The notes under the pieces are model-generated. The model was not told the origin of the DNA and did not search any database. It saw only the letters and a program-made list of their open reading frames with translations. Both the position numbers and the translations under genes were made by a program. From the NCBI GenBank assembly GCA_028712345.1, contig JAQTQF010000090.1:1-7269 (forward strand): a stretch of DNA of 7,269 nucleotides. The letters are read 5' to 3'. Below, piece by piece: positions 1 through 7,243 of the stretch; position 1 is the stretch's first letter; each line of letters begins with the position of its first letter. This DNA comes from Phycisphaerae bacterium (lineage in GTDB: Bacteria; Planctomycetota; Phycisphaerae; Sedimentisphaerales; UBA12454).

Positions 1-100
1 TTCAATCTTTTTATTATATGTGTTCACATAAGAGGAACGGTATGCAACCCTGTTCGTAATACTTTTTGGTTCTGTTCTGGCAGTCTTGTTAAGGACAGGA
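1..100. other. Gene-poor left edge, upstream region of the cargo genes
   Basis: I see no convincing gene here. One forward frame stays open from base 1 to a TGA at 127-129, which could be the tail of a gene starting outside the window, but the residues it encodes (rich in Cys, Phe and Trp) do not look like a conserved protein. A TATTAT box at 11-16 resembles a -10 element, but its -35 would lie at or beyond the edge. The promoter of the cargo genes is probably here or outside the window. Confidence 0.35.
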
Positions 101-184
101 ATGTCGAACAAACGGATGTTAAGGAATGAAAGAGATATGAATAGATGGAAATGGTCAGTTATTTTTCGTATCAGAAAGGGATAA
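101..184 (+). CDS. Possible 27-residue basic small ORF (leader peptide or small protein)
   Basis: An ATG at 101 opens a 27-codon frame ending in TAA at 182-184. It is preceded by AAGGA at 91-95 with a five-base spacer, as good a ribosome binding site as those of the larger genes around it. The stop lies four bases before the start of the membrane-protein gene, so the two would be translationally coupled, and the binding site of that gene (AAAGGG, 175-180) sits inside this frame. The peptide is strongly basic, with about nine Lys/Arg against two acidic residues, and has two Trp near the middle; it has no membrane segment. I recognise no family. It may be a small protein, a coupling leader for the next gene, or a chance frame. 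The evidence is the binding site and spacing, not homology. Confidence 0.4.
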   Translation: MSNKRMLRNERDMNRWKWSVIFRIRKG

Positions 185-188
185 GTTT

Positions 189-557
189 ATGAAAGATTTA
201 CTTTTAATTTTTACTGTCATACCGGTCTTTATCATCCTTCTGGTGGTAATTTCCAGGACAGTAAAGGAGTCTCTAAAATTCGATGGCCCAGCCAGCTTAA
301 TTCTTTCGATTTGCGTATCGGCTTTGGCCACGATTGGCTTAAACAGCCATCTCAAAGGAAATGTCGGGGTTATTTTGATTCCGTACGCAACGCTTGCGAT
401 ATGCATGCTTTTGGCTGGCATAGTTGCTTTCCTGTTTAAGTTCAGAGGCAAAGCAAAAGATCGTTCTTCAGATATGCCACCAAAGAATCCGCCACAACCA
501 AGCATTGACGATAGAAGAAAAAACCAAACAACAGTTAATGACCGGACGAGAAGATAA
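189..557 (+). CDS. Small membrane protein of unknown function
   Basis: A 122-residue protein starting at ATG 189, with AAAGGG at 175-180 as ribosome binding site. Three hydrophobic stretches look like membrane segments: about residues 4-22, 33-51 and 59-84. The remaining C-terminal part (about 85-122) is hydrophilic, with a Pro-rich patch (PPKNPPQP, 97-104) followed by many Arg, Lys, Asp and Asn, and ends in Arg-Arg. By the positive-inside rule the basic tail would be cytoplasmic. I recognise no domain. The radical SAM gene follows after 30 bases on the same strand, so the two are probably co-transcribed. Three membrane passes plus a short charged tail are seen in holins and in membrane parts of some defence or toxin modules, but nothing here is specific enough to assign either role. 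The gene appears intact. Confidence 0.65.
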   Translation: MKDLLLIFTVIPVFIILLVVISRTVKESLKFDGPASLILSICVSALATIGLNSHLKGNVGVILIPYATLAICMLLAGIVAFLFKFRGKAKDRSSDMPPKNPPQPSIDDRRKNQTTVNDRTRR

Positions 558-587
558 CAAACAATTTACATAGAAAGGTATGTTAAT

Positions 588-1529
588 ATGAAAACTTACA
601 CTTATCAGATGAAAACAGGAATAGTAAGGACACCGGAGTTTGAGCGCAAAGGTTTGGCTACGCACGGTGTTAATGTAGGCCTCAAATGCGGCCATGAATG
701 CACATATTGCAGTACCCCGACTATGATTCGGGCACATAAAGCTTTTAAAAATTTAGGACTTTCCGCATTCAATACAGGGTATGCAGTAATTGATACTGAT
801 ACGCCCAGACGCGTTGCTCGCGATGCAAGGCACACTAAAAACAGAGGCATAGTTCAGCTTTGCACAATATCGGATGCATGGTCGCCTGAAGCTCAGGAAT
901 ATAACTTGGGACATAAATGTCTTGAAGCAATACTTTCTGAACCAGGGTGGATGGTTAGAGTTCTAACCAAAAACACTGCTGTTGAAAAAGATTTTGATGT
1001 TATTTCAAAATACAGAGACAGGGTACTGCTTGGCTTAAGTATTACTGCAACTCTGGATAAGGCCGGCATTATTTCCATAACTGAGCCGAATGCCTCGCCA
1101 ATTCCGGAACGCTTGAGAGTTATGCAAAAAGCCAAGGCAGAAGGACTGCGTACTTACGCTATGTTATGTCCTTTGCTGCCAGGCATCGCAGATTCGCCGG
1201 AACAAATCGAAGAACTCGTCAAAACAGCAGTCGATTTTGATGCAGAAGAGATTTTCGCAGAAGCTGTAAATCCCAGAGGGCGCGGATTGATTCTTACCCA
1301 GCAAGCCCTTGAAAGAGCCGGTTTCCATAATGAGGCCAAAGCAGTTGAGGCAATTCGCAGTCAGGTAAATTGGTCGCAATACGTTGCCAGGCTAATCAGT
1401 AACCTGCAACAGAGCGTCAGAAAACACTCTGATATTAAGAAATTGCGATTCCTGCTGTACCCGAAGGGGCTTGAAGTATGCGACCTTGAAGTCATTAAGC
1501 AGGATGATGCCGGAGTTGTTTGGTTGTAA
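588..1529 (+). CDS. Radical SAM protein, SplB-like (spore photoproduct lyase-related) family
   Basis: A 313-residue enzyme with the radical SAM cluster motif CGHECTYC (Cys34, Cys38, Cys41; spacing CX3CX2C), which binds a [4Fe-4S] cluster and S-adenosylmethionine. The block TISDAWSP (93-100) and the later stretch with EPNASPIPERL (166-176) and PLLPGIADS (195-203) have the pattern of the SplB-related family (COG1533), whose founder repairs thymine dimers in spores. Most relatives have no known substrate, and this one cannot be called a photoproduct lyase from sequence. ATG 588 is preceded by AAGG at 575-578, nine bases away; Met8 at 609 is a weaker alternative start. Length is normal and no frame break is seen. 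It lies on the mobile element, 30 bases after a membrane-protein gene. Relatives on phages and islands often sit beside partner genes such as the three-Cys-motif partner TcmP, but none is visible here. The family call is firm; the function is open. Confidence 0.85.
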   Translation: MKTYTYQMKTGIVRTPEFERKGLATHGVNVGLKCGHECTYCSTPTMIRAHKAFKNLGLSAFNTGYAVIDTDTPRRVARDARHTKNRGIVQLCTISDAWSPEAQEYNLGHKCLEAILSEPGWMVRVLTKNTAVEKDFDVISKYRDRVLLGLSITATLDKAGIISITEPNASPIPERLRVMQKAKAEGLRTYAMLCPLLPGIADSPEQIEELVKTAVDFDAEEIFAEAVNPRGRGLILTQQALERAGFHNEAKAVEAIRSQVNWSQYVARLISNLQQSVRKHSDIKKLRFLLYPKGLEVCDLEVIKQDDAGVVWL

Positions 1530-1533
1530 CTAT

Positions 1534-1590
1534 TACCTTCTCGAATATTTACTCGGTTGAGATTGCACAAGAAATACAAACAAGAAGGTA
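1534..1590. repeat. Inverted repeat between the radical SAM and excisionase genes
   Basis: TACCTTCT at 1534-1541 and its exact reverse complement AGAAGGTA at 1583-1590 flank 41 bases. The distance is long for a terminator, no T-run follows, and the right arm is not the excisionase ribosome binding site (AAAGG, 1602-1606). It could be a pair of protein-binding sites or chance. Confidence 0.3.
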
Positions 1591-1615
1591 GTACAGAAAA
1601 GAAAGGCTAACAACA

Positions 1616-1828
1616 ATGAATAAAAAACTAACACAACAGGAAATTGATGCATCCCTGCATCAGTATCCGCCAGTACTGACCCCGGAAGAAGCTGCCAGAC
1701 TTTTGCAATTGAAGATATCAACGTTGTATCGGCATTTGTCCGAAGGAAAGTATAATGGTGCCGTTAAGAGGGGGAAACCCATTCGTTTCTGGCGAGACCG
1801 GCTTATTCAGGATTTTATGATGGGATAA
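1616..1828 (+). CDS. Excisionase-like helix-turn-helix DNA-binding protein
   Basis: A 70-residue protein with a MerR-like winged helix-turn-helix of the excisionase/HTH_17 type. The recognisable part runs from about residue 20 to 68: LTPEEAARLLQL forms the first helices, ISTLYRHLSEGK the recognition helix, and GKPIRFWRDRLIQDF the wing and final helix. Proteins of this kind bind next to attachment sites and bend DNA so that the integrase favours excision; some instead regulate the integrase promoter. ATG 1616 has AAAGG at 1602-1606 with a nine-base spacer. The integrase starts 84 bases downstream on the same strand, the usual xis-int neighbourhood, and this context is the main reason to prefer a directionality factor over a general regulator. 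The N-terminal 19 residues are polar and match no domain I know. The gene looks intact. Confidence 0.75.
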   Translation: MNKKLTQQEIDASLHQYPPVLTPEEAARLLQLKISTLYRHLSEGKYNGAVKRGKPIRFWRDRLIQDFMMG

Positions 1829-1848
1829 AATTTTTCCAAAAAAATCTC

Positions 1849-1876
1849 TTGCGCTTCTAATCCAATGCGCTACAAT
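1849..1876 (+). promoter_or_regulatory. Predicted sigma70-type promoter of the integrase, with TGCGC repeats
   Basis: TTGCGC at 1849-1854 and TACAAT at 1871-1876 are separated by 16 bases, a good match to a housekeeping promoter with a start near 1883. TGCGCT occurs at 1850-1855 and 1866-1871 and TGCGT at 1880-1884, so three related words overlap the promoter at 14- to 16-base steps. They could be operator sites. The promoter implies that the integrase is expressed separately from the excisionase. Confidence 0.5.
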
Positions 1877-1912
1877 TGATGCGTAAACCGATTTTTGAAT
1901 AAGGTGTTTATT

Positions 1913-3231
<1,319 letters not shown>

Positions 3232-3249
3232 GGGTAATCAGGGGCTCAC

Positions 3250-3278
3250 TTTATACCAAATAAACCGATATTGCAAGA
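3250..3278 (-). promoter_or_regulatory. Predicted promoter of tRNA-Ser
   Basis: On the minus strand TATAAA (3250-3255) is preceded by TGG, giving an extended -10 element. A -35-like TCTTGC (3273-3278) lies 17 bases upstream, or TTGCAA (3271-3276) 15 bases upstream. Transcription would start near 3243, about 12 bases before the tRNA. It lies on the host side of the attachment site. Confidence 0.6.
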
Positions 3279-3372
3279 AGATTAGACAAATTAAGATACA
3301 AGACATACAAAGTCCTGCATTTTGCCGGCGGAGTAATGGGGCAAGGTAGTTATTCGTACATATTTACGAGGA

Positions 3373-4482
3373 TTATTCACCGCCGTGAACGGCCATATCA
3401 AGCGAGTAAAGTTTATCCTTACAGGCGATATAAAGTGTTTTATACTCAAGCCCGCCGAAGCTCATATTATTTGCCTGTTGAGCTATTGGAATTCTCGCAA
3501 GCTCAACTCCTGCGGGGGAAACAATCCATACGCCGCCCATACCTGTCAGATATAAATTGCCTCGCTCGTCGATTGTCATGCCGTCCGGGTCTGCGTATCG
3601 CATACCCGTCAGGTCGGTCGGCTGAAAGAATATTGAGCCAGCCCCGAGTGTGCCGTCGGGATTTATGGGGAAAACCCACCATCGCATTTTGGAAGTGTCG
3701 TAAGTGCTGCTTTCGGCCAAATACAGCTTGGTCTCATCTAAGGAAGCAATGATGCCGTTGGGCTGATTCAAACCGTTATTGACCCGCGTTATTATGCCGT
3801 CTTTTAAAAGGTATGTTCCCTGGTAAGTCGAACTTGACCAGTTGGGACAGGTAAAGTAAATATTGCCGTTGCTTAGTTGGCACAAGTCGTTAGGTTTTTC
3901 ATTGTACGGTGCGGTACAAACAATTGTTGTATTCAACGCCCCGGATGGGCCTATCTCGTGACTGCGTATCTGTCTGATATTCTGGTCGGCTGTAAGCAGC
4001 CTGCCGTCGATTGAAAGAAACATACCGTTTGCCAGCGGAACATTATTCATCCAGACATATACTGTGCTCGGTGCATCGAGCCGCAGGATTTGCGACGGTG
4101 AGGGCGTCATTTTAGTAAAGTAAAGTTTATTAGTGCTCGGATCCCATGTCGCCCCTTCGAAGAAATCTCCTGTATGTGAGTACACCACCTGCAATGTTGC
4201 TCCCGGTGCAATTAAATCGGTGGGCAAATCGGCCAGCCAGCTATCGCAGAGAACCTGCAAGTCCAGTTCATCAATAATGCCGTCGCCGTGTGTTGATGAG
4301 ATATCGCAAAGAGGGTCCCAGCCGGGGCGGTCCATTGTTTCGTACCAGGCATTTGCAAGTTTAGCAAAGTCGGCGAAATTAACCGACCAGTCGCCGTTAA
4401 GGTCTGGCCAGCCCGCCGATGTGGCTGAAATTAACAAAAGACAAATAATAAAACCGCACACAAGTGGAGAAAATGGGGACAT
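3373..4482 (-). CDS. Secreted SMP-30/gluconolactonase-like propeller protein with N-terminal dockerin-like module
   Basis: A 369-residue protein with a signal peptide (hydrophobic about 8-20, likely cleavage after about residue 23). Residues 27-83 are dockerin-like: a calcium loop DLNGDWSVNFAD (27-38, ligands at Asp27, Asn29, Asp31, Ser33, Asn35, Asp38) and a second, less regular loop with GDGIIDELDL (66-75). From about 95 to 365 it resembles the SGL family (gluconolactonase, SMP-30), a six-bladed propeller. The residues expected to bind the metal are present: Glu109 (FFEGATWD), Asn242 (QPNGI) and Asp300 (DPDGM), with Asn198 (KPNDL) at the usual substrate position. A secreted lactonase or sugar-acid hydrolase is plausible, but the substrate is unknown. 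ATG 4482 has a near-ideal AAAGGAGG at 4490-4497. No cohesin partner is visible; dockerin-like tags are common on secreted planctomycete proteins and need not mean a cellulosome. Calls on fold are strong, on reaction weak. Confidence 0.85.
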   Translation of the reverse strand: MSPFSPLVCGFIICLLLISATSAGWPDLNGDWSVNFADFAKLANAWYETMDRPGWDPLCDISSTHGDGIIDELDLQVLCDSWLADLPTDLIAPGATLQVVYSHTGDFFEGATWDPSTNKLYFTKMTPSPSQILRLDAPSTVYVWMNNVPLANGMFLSIDGRLLTADQNIRQIRSHEIGPSGALNTTIVCTAPYNEKPNDLCQLSNGNIYFTCPNWSSSTYQGTYLLKDGIITRVNNGLNQPNGIIASLDETKLYLAESSTYDTSKMRWWVFPINPDGTLGAGSIFFQPTDLTGMRYADPDGMTIDERGNLYLTGMGGVWIVSPAGVELARIPIAQQANNMSFGGLEYKTLYIACKDKLYSLDMAVHGGE

Positions 4483-4489
4483 TTATCCG

Positions 4490-4602
4490 CCTCCTTTATT
4501 CCGAATTTATGGTAGAGGACACACGATTTAGAACCAGCCGTGCTAATGCACCGTTGCGGCAGATAGACGGTAAAACGGAGCTATGCAACGAAGCCCCTTA
4601 AC
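4490..4602 (-). promoter_or_regulatory. Possible structured 5' leader of the secreted protein
   Basis: From the predicted start near 4602 to the start codon there are about 120 untranslated bases. In RNA sense they contain GGGGCU (4592-4597) paired with AGCUCC (4577-4582, one G-U), the alternative pair CGUUGC (4585-4590) with GCAACG (4552-4557), and directly after it the hairpin GUGC-AUUA-GCAC (4540-4551). The first two helices interleave and so exclude each other. I recognise no known riboswitch class. Confidence 0.35.
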
Positions 4603-4608
4603 CGTATT

Positions 4609-4637
4609 ATGGTACCAAAATTCTGCCGATAAAGCAA
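4609..4637 (-). promoter_or_regulatory. Predicted promoter of the secreted propeller gene
   Basis: On the minus strand TTGCTT (4632-4637) and TACCAT (4609-4614) are 17 bases apart. The -10 box is a moderate match. The rest of the gap up to the waaA stop at 4756 is A+T-rich and shows no clear terminator or gene. Confidence 0.4.
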
Positions 4638-4755
4638 CTATTTTAACTATTGCGGAATAAAAGACACATAAACACTTTAATGATATACGGTTATACCTTT
4701 AAATTTTCGCTTTTATTCCTTCGATTTCAGTAGCACATTTTTAGCAGGCGGTTCT

Positions 4756-6042
4756 TTAATGTAAGAGGTTTACAATTGCGTCAATGGTTTTTTGTGTTGC
4801 GCCCTGATTTTCGATAATGACTTTTCTGCCGTTAGCGGCGATTGCATCGGCATATTCAGGGTTAGACAGGCATTTATCAGCCTGTTCGAAAAGCTGTTCT
4901 TTGTTCCTGACTTCAATTGCACCTTTTTTGGCCAGCAGGGCATCGACAGTCTGTTTGAAGTTGAATGTTTCTGTTCCGAAGATTGTGCATTTGCCCATCG
5001 CCGTCGCCTCGGCCATATCCGAACCGCCCATCGGGACAAGACTTCTGCCGACAAAGACAAGGGTTGCGAGAGAGTAGAATTTTCTCAAATCGCCCATCGT
5101 ATCGCCGAGAATCACTGAATTATCATTGACTGTGCTATCACTCTGGCCGGTTTTTACTATGCTGTATCGGGTAATTGAAAAACCGGACTGCACAATCAAA
5201 TCGGCAACCTCATCAAATCGCTCAGGTTTGCGGGGTACGATGGCAAGTCGCACATTGCCGAAGTCGGGATTTGCTTTTAATTTTTTAAAAACATCGAGAA
5301 TGATTTTTTCTTCGCCCGGACCTGTTCCGCCCGCAACGAAAAGCCGCTGGTCCTCATCGAGCATATTGGCAAGCTTTTCCGTGCCGGGGATGCTTTCAGT
5401 CGTCTCGGCAGTATCGTATTTAAGGCTGCCTGTGATTGCAGCGGCCTCTTTTCTGCCTCCCAGTGCGCAGAATCTTTCGGAATACTCGTTACTTTGTGCA
5501 AGGAACAGAGCTACTTTACTAAAGAGAGGTTTTACGAGCGGCCTTATAAGTTTGTACTTCGGAAAGCTGTTATCACTTATCCGTCCGTTGAGGACTACTA
5601 CGGGGATATTATGTTTTTTTGCGTAGGCAGTAAGATTCGGCCAGACCTCAAGCTCCATAAGCAGACAGATATCCGGCCTTAAATTTTTGAATGCCCGGCG
5701 TATAACGGAGGAAAAATCGAACGGATAATAAAAAACGCTCAGTTCGCCGCCGTATAATTTTTCCGCCCGCTCAAAGCCCGTATCAGTAGTTGCGCTGATG
5801 ACAATTTCATAATCGTCCAATCTTTTTTTTAGTTCCGCAACGATGGTTTTGGTTGCGTTGACCTCGCCGACACTGACCGCGTGAATCCAGATACATTTTT
5901 TAGCTGGATTTTTTCTTGTGATTTTACCCAACCTCTGTGCCCAGCCGTTGCGGTATCGCTTCTGTTTTACCGCACGGTATATAATCTTTGGGCTGTATGC
6001 AAGCAGGGCGAAAAAATATATAAAATCCAGGAGATATTTCAT
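4756..6042 (-). CDS. waaA: 3-deoxy-D-manno-octulosonic acid (Kdo) transferase, GT30 family
   Basis: A 428-residue inner-membrane-associated glycosyltransferase that moves Kdo from CMP-Kdo to lipid A precursor, the first inner-core step of lipopolysaccharide synthesis. An N-terminal hydrophobic anchor (about 4-17) is followed by the acceptor-binding half: HAVSVGE (54-60, Glu60 being the expected catalytic base), the FYYPFDF block (104-110) and MELEVWPN (129-136). The second half binds CMP-Kdo: AGGTGPGEE (237-245), VPRKPERF (269-276), GDTMGDL (313-319) and GRSLVPMGGSDMAEA (332-346). The usual GGHNPLEP is GGSDMAEA here, a change at a normally strong motif, though overall length and all other blocks are normal. 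ATG 6042 is the only ATG in frame before an upstream stop; it has no clear ribosome binding site. It is transcribed away from the divergent deoxyhypusine-synthase-like gene. Its presence implies a Kdo-containing outer membrane. Confidence 0.93.
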   Translation of the reverse strand: MKYLLDFIYFFALLAYSPKIIYRAVKQKRYRNGWAQRLGKITRKNPAKKCIWIHAVSVGEVNATKTIVAELKKRLDDYEIVISATTDTGFERAEKLYGGELSVFYYPFDFSSVIRRAFKNLRPDICLLMELEVWPNLTAYAKKHNIPVVVLNGRISDNSFPKYKLIRPLVKPLFSKVALFLAQSNEYSERFCALGGRKEAAAITGSLKYDTAETTESIPGTEKLANMLDEDQRLFVAGGTGPGEEKIILDVFKKLKANPDFGNVRLAIVPRKPERFDEVADLIVQSGFSITRYSIVKTGQSDSTVNDNSVILGDTMGDLRKFYSLATLVFVGRSLVPMGGSDMAEATAMGKCTIFGTETFNFKQTVDALLAKKGAIEVRNKEQLFEQADKCLSNPEYADAIAANGRKVIIENQGATQKTIDAIVNLLH

Positions 6043-6075
6043 TTTTGGTTCGATTATCCGTAAATCATCTGATTA

Positions 6076-6103
6076 ATGTTAGCAGGGGAAATGCCACTGT
6101 CAA
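6076..6103 (-). promoter_or_regulatory. Predicted sigma70-type promoter of waaA
   Basis: On the minus strand a perfect TTGACA (6098-6103) is 16 bases from TAACAT (6076-6081). The start would be near 6069, leaving a short leader of about 27 bases without a clear ribosome binding site. Confidence 0.65.
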
Positions 6104-6150
6104 GGTAAAAAGGCAGGGGCGAAGACAAAACCGGCCGACTGTAATTTTTA

Positions 6151-6178
6151 TTGATTTTAAGGGATAAGCAGTTAATAT
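6151..6178 (+). promoter_or_regulatory. Predicted promoter of the deoxyhypusine-synthase-like gene
   Basis: TTGATT (6151-6156) and TAATAT (6173-6178) are 16 bases apart, pointing right. The start would be near 6185, with a leader of about 57 bases. A second weaker -35-like TTGTCA lies in the leader at 6193-6198. The -35 boxes of this and the waaA promoter are about 48 bases apart, so the two could share regulation. Confidence 0.45.
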
Positions 6179-6241
6179 TCCGGACAGGCTGGTTGTCAGT
6201 TTAAAAGAGCATAAGGCATAAGAGCATTACGGAAGGAAAAA

Positions 6242-7243
6242 ATGGAACACAAAAAAACGAATTGTCCGGGAAAGGCAAAATATTTAGCAGGCAAGAGAAT
6301 TCTGCCGAAACCAATTTCCAAAGATACGAGCATTATCAGTCTCGTCGATAATATGGATGCCTATAACGGCGGAAGGCTGCGGGCGGCCTGCCATCTGCTT
6401 CGCGACAGATATTCGCAGCCCGATGTTACGGTGGGCTTGAGTCTCGCCGGCGCCCTGACCCCGGCAGGACTGGGACCATCGACGATTATCCCGCTGATGA
6501 ATCACGGCTTTGTCGATTGGATAGTAGCCACCGGTGCCAATATGTACCACGATATCCATTACGCCTTCAACCTGCCGATGTTCCGCGGCAGCCATAATGT
6601 CAATGACGCTGATTTGCGAGATAAGGGCGTAACGCGAATTTACGATATTCTGTTCGACTACGAAGATGTGCTGATGGAGACCGACAGGAGATTGCGTGAA
6701 ATTCTATGTCGGCCGGAATTCCAGAAGGAAATGGGCACCCGTGAATGCTATTATCATCTCGGCAAAATACTCAGCGAACTGGAGCAGAAAAATAATCTCG
6801 GACAGGTGAGTATCCTTGCCGCCGCTTACAGAAACGGTATTCCGGTTTTCACATCTTCGCCGGGCGATTCGACGATTGGTATGAATGTGGCCGGCCTTGA
6901 ACTTCTGGCCGAGGCCTCCGGCCTGCTGGATAAATTCAAACTCAAAATCAATCCGAGCATTGACCTTAACGATTCGACTGCAATCGTCCTGAACGCCAAA
7001 AGATACGAAAAGGGCAAGACAGGCGTTATCCTTATCGGCGGGGGGAGTCCGAAAAACTTTGTGCTCCAGACCGAGCCGCAGATTCAGGAAGTTTTAATGA
7101 TACCGGAGGTCGGACAAGATTATGATATCAATGTAACTGACGCAAGACCCGATACCGGCGGACTTTCCGGCGCTCCGCCTTCAGAGGCGGCAAGCTGGGG
7201 CAAAATCGACCCGACAAAACTTGAAGAGACCGTTACCGCTTAA
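6242..7243 (+). CDS. Deoxyhypusine-synthase-like protein (SpeY-type, DHS/homospermidine synthase family)
   Basis: A 333-residue protein of the deoxyhypusine synthase family, NAD-dependent enzymes that transfer an aminobutyl group from spermidine or a related polyamine to a lysine or an amine. Recognisable blocks are the early VGLSLAGALTPAGL (64-77), TGANMYHD (97-104) and SPGDSTIG (206-213) of the NAD site, the glycine-rich LIGGGSPKN (264-272) and the terminal SWGKI with Lys321, which aligns with the lysine that forms the covalent imine intermediate in the human enzyme. Bacteria lack eIF5A, so the eukaryotic substrate is absent; bacterial members are thought to act in polyamine metabolism or on unknown targets. 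ATG 6242 has GGAAGG at 6231-6236, five bases away. Length is near the family norm and no key block is missing. No other polyamine gene is in view. The family is certain, the reaction is not. Confidence 0.9.
   Translation: MEHKKTNCPGKAKYLAGKRILPKPISKDTSIISLVDNMDAYNGGRLRAACHLLRDRYSQPDVTVGLSLAGALTPAGLGPSTIIPLMNHGFVDWIVATGANMYHDIHYAFNLPMFRGSHNVNDADLRDKGVTRIYDILFDYEDVLMETDRRLREILCRPEFQKEMGTRECYYHLGKILSELEQKNNLGQVSILAAAYRNGIPVFTSSPGDSTIGMNVAGLELLAEASGLLDKFKLKINPSIDLNDSTAIVLNAKRYEKGKTGVILIGGGSPKNFVLQTEPQIQEVLMIPEVGQDYDINVTDARPDTGGLSGAPPSEAASWGKIDPTKLEETVTA

Noticed and set aside
1..129. Frame open from the window edge to TGA at 127-129 as the end of an upstream gene
   Set aside because: Forty-two open codons in A+T-rich DNA are not rare by chance and the residues resemble no conserved protein; it also overlaps the better-supported small ORF at 101.
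1829..1850. A- and T-rich stretch after the excisionase gene as a terminator
   Set aside because: No stem precedes the T or A runs; it is better read as the upstream region of the integrase promoter.
1895..1912. TTG start that would extend the integrase by six residues
   Set aside because: No ribosome binding site precedes it, while ATG 1913 has AAGGTG at six-base spacing.
3336..3752. Forward 138-codon frame opposite the secreted propeller gene
   Set aside because: It lies antisense to a gene with clear signal peptide, dockerin loop and propeller motifs, and its product looks like a reverse-strand shadow rich in Arg and Ser.
5126..5626. Forward 166-codon frame opposite waaA
   Set aside because: waaA motifs on the minus strand are unambiguous over the same bases, and the forward frame has no ribosome binding site or recognisable domain.
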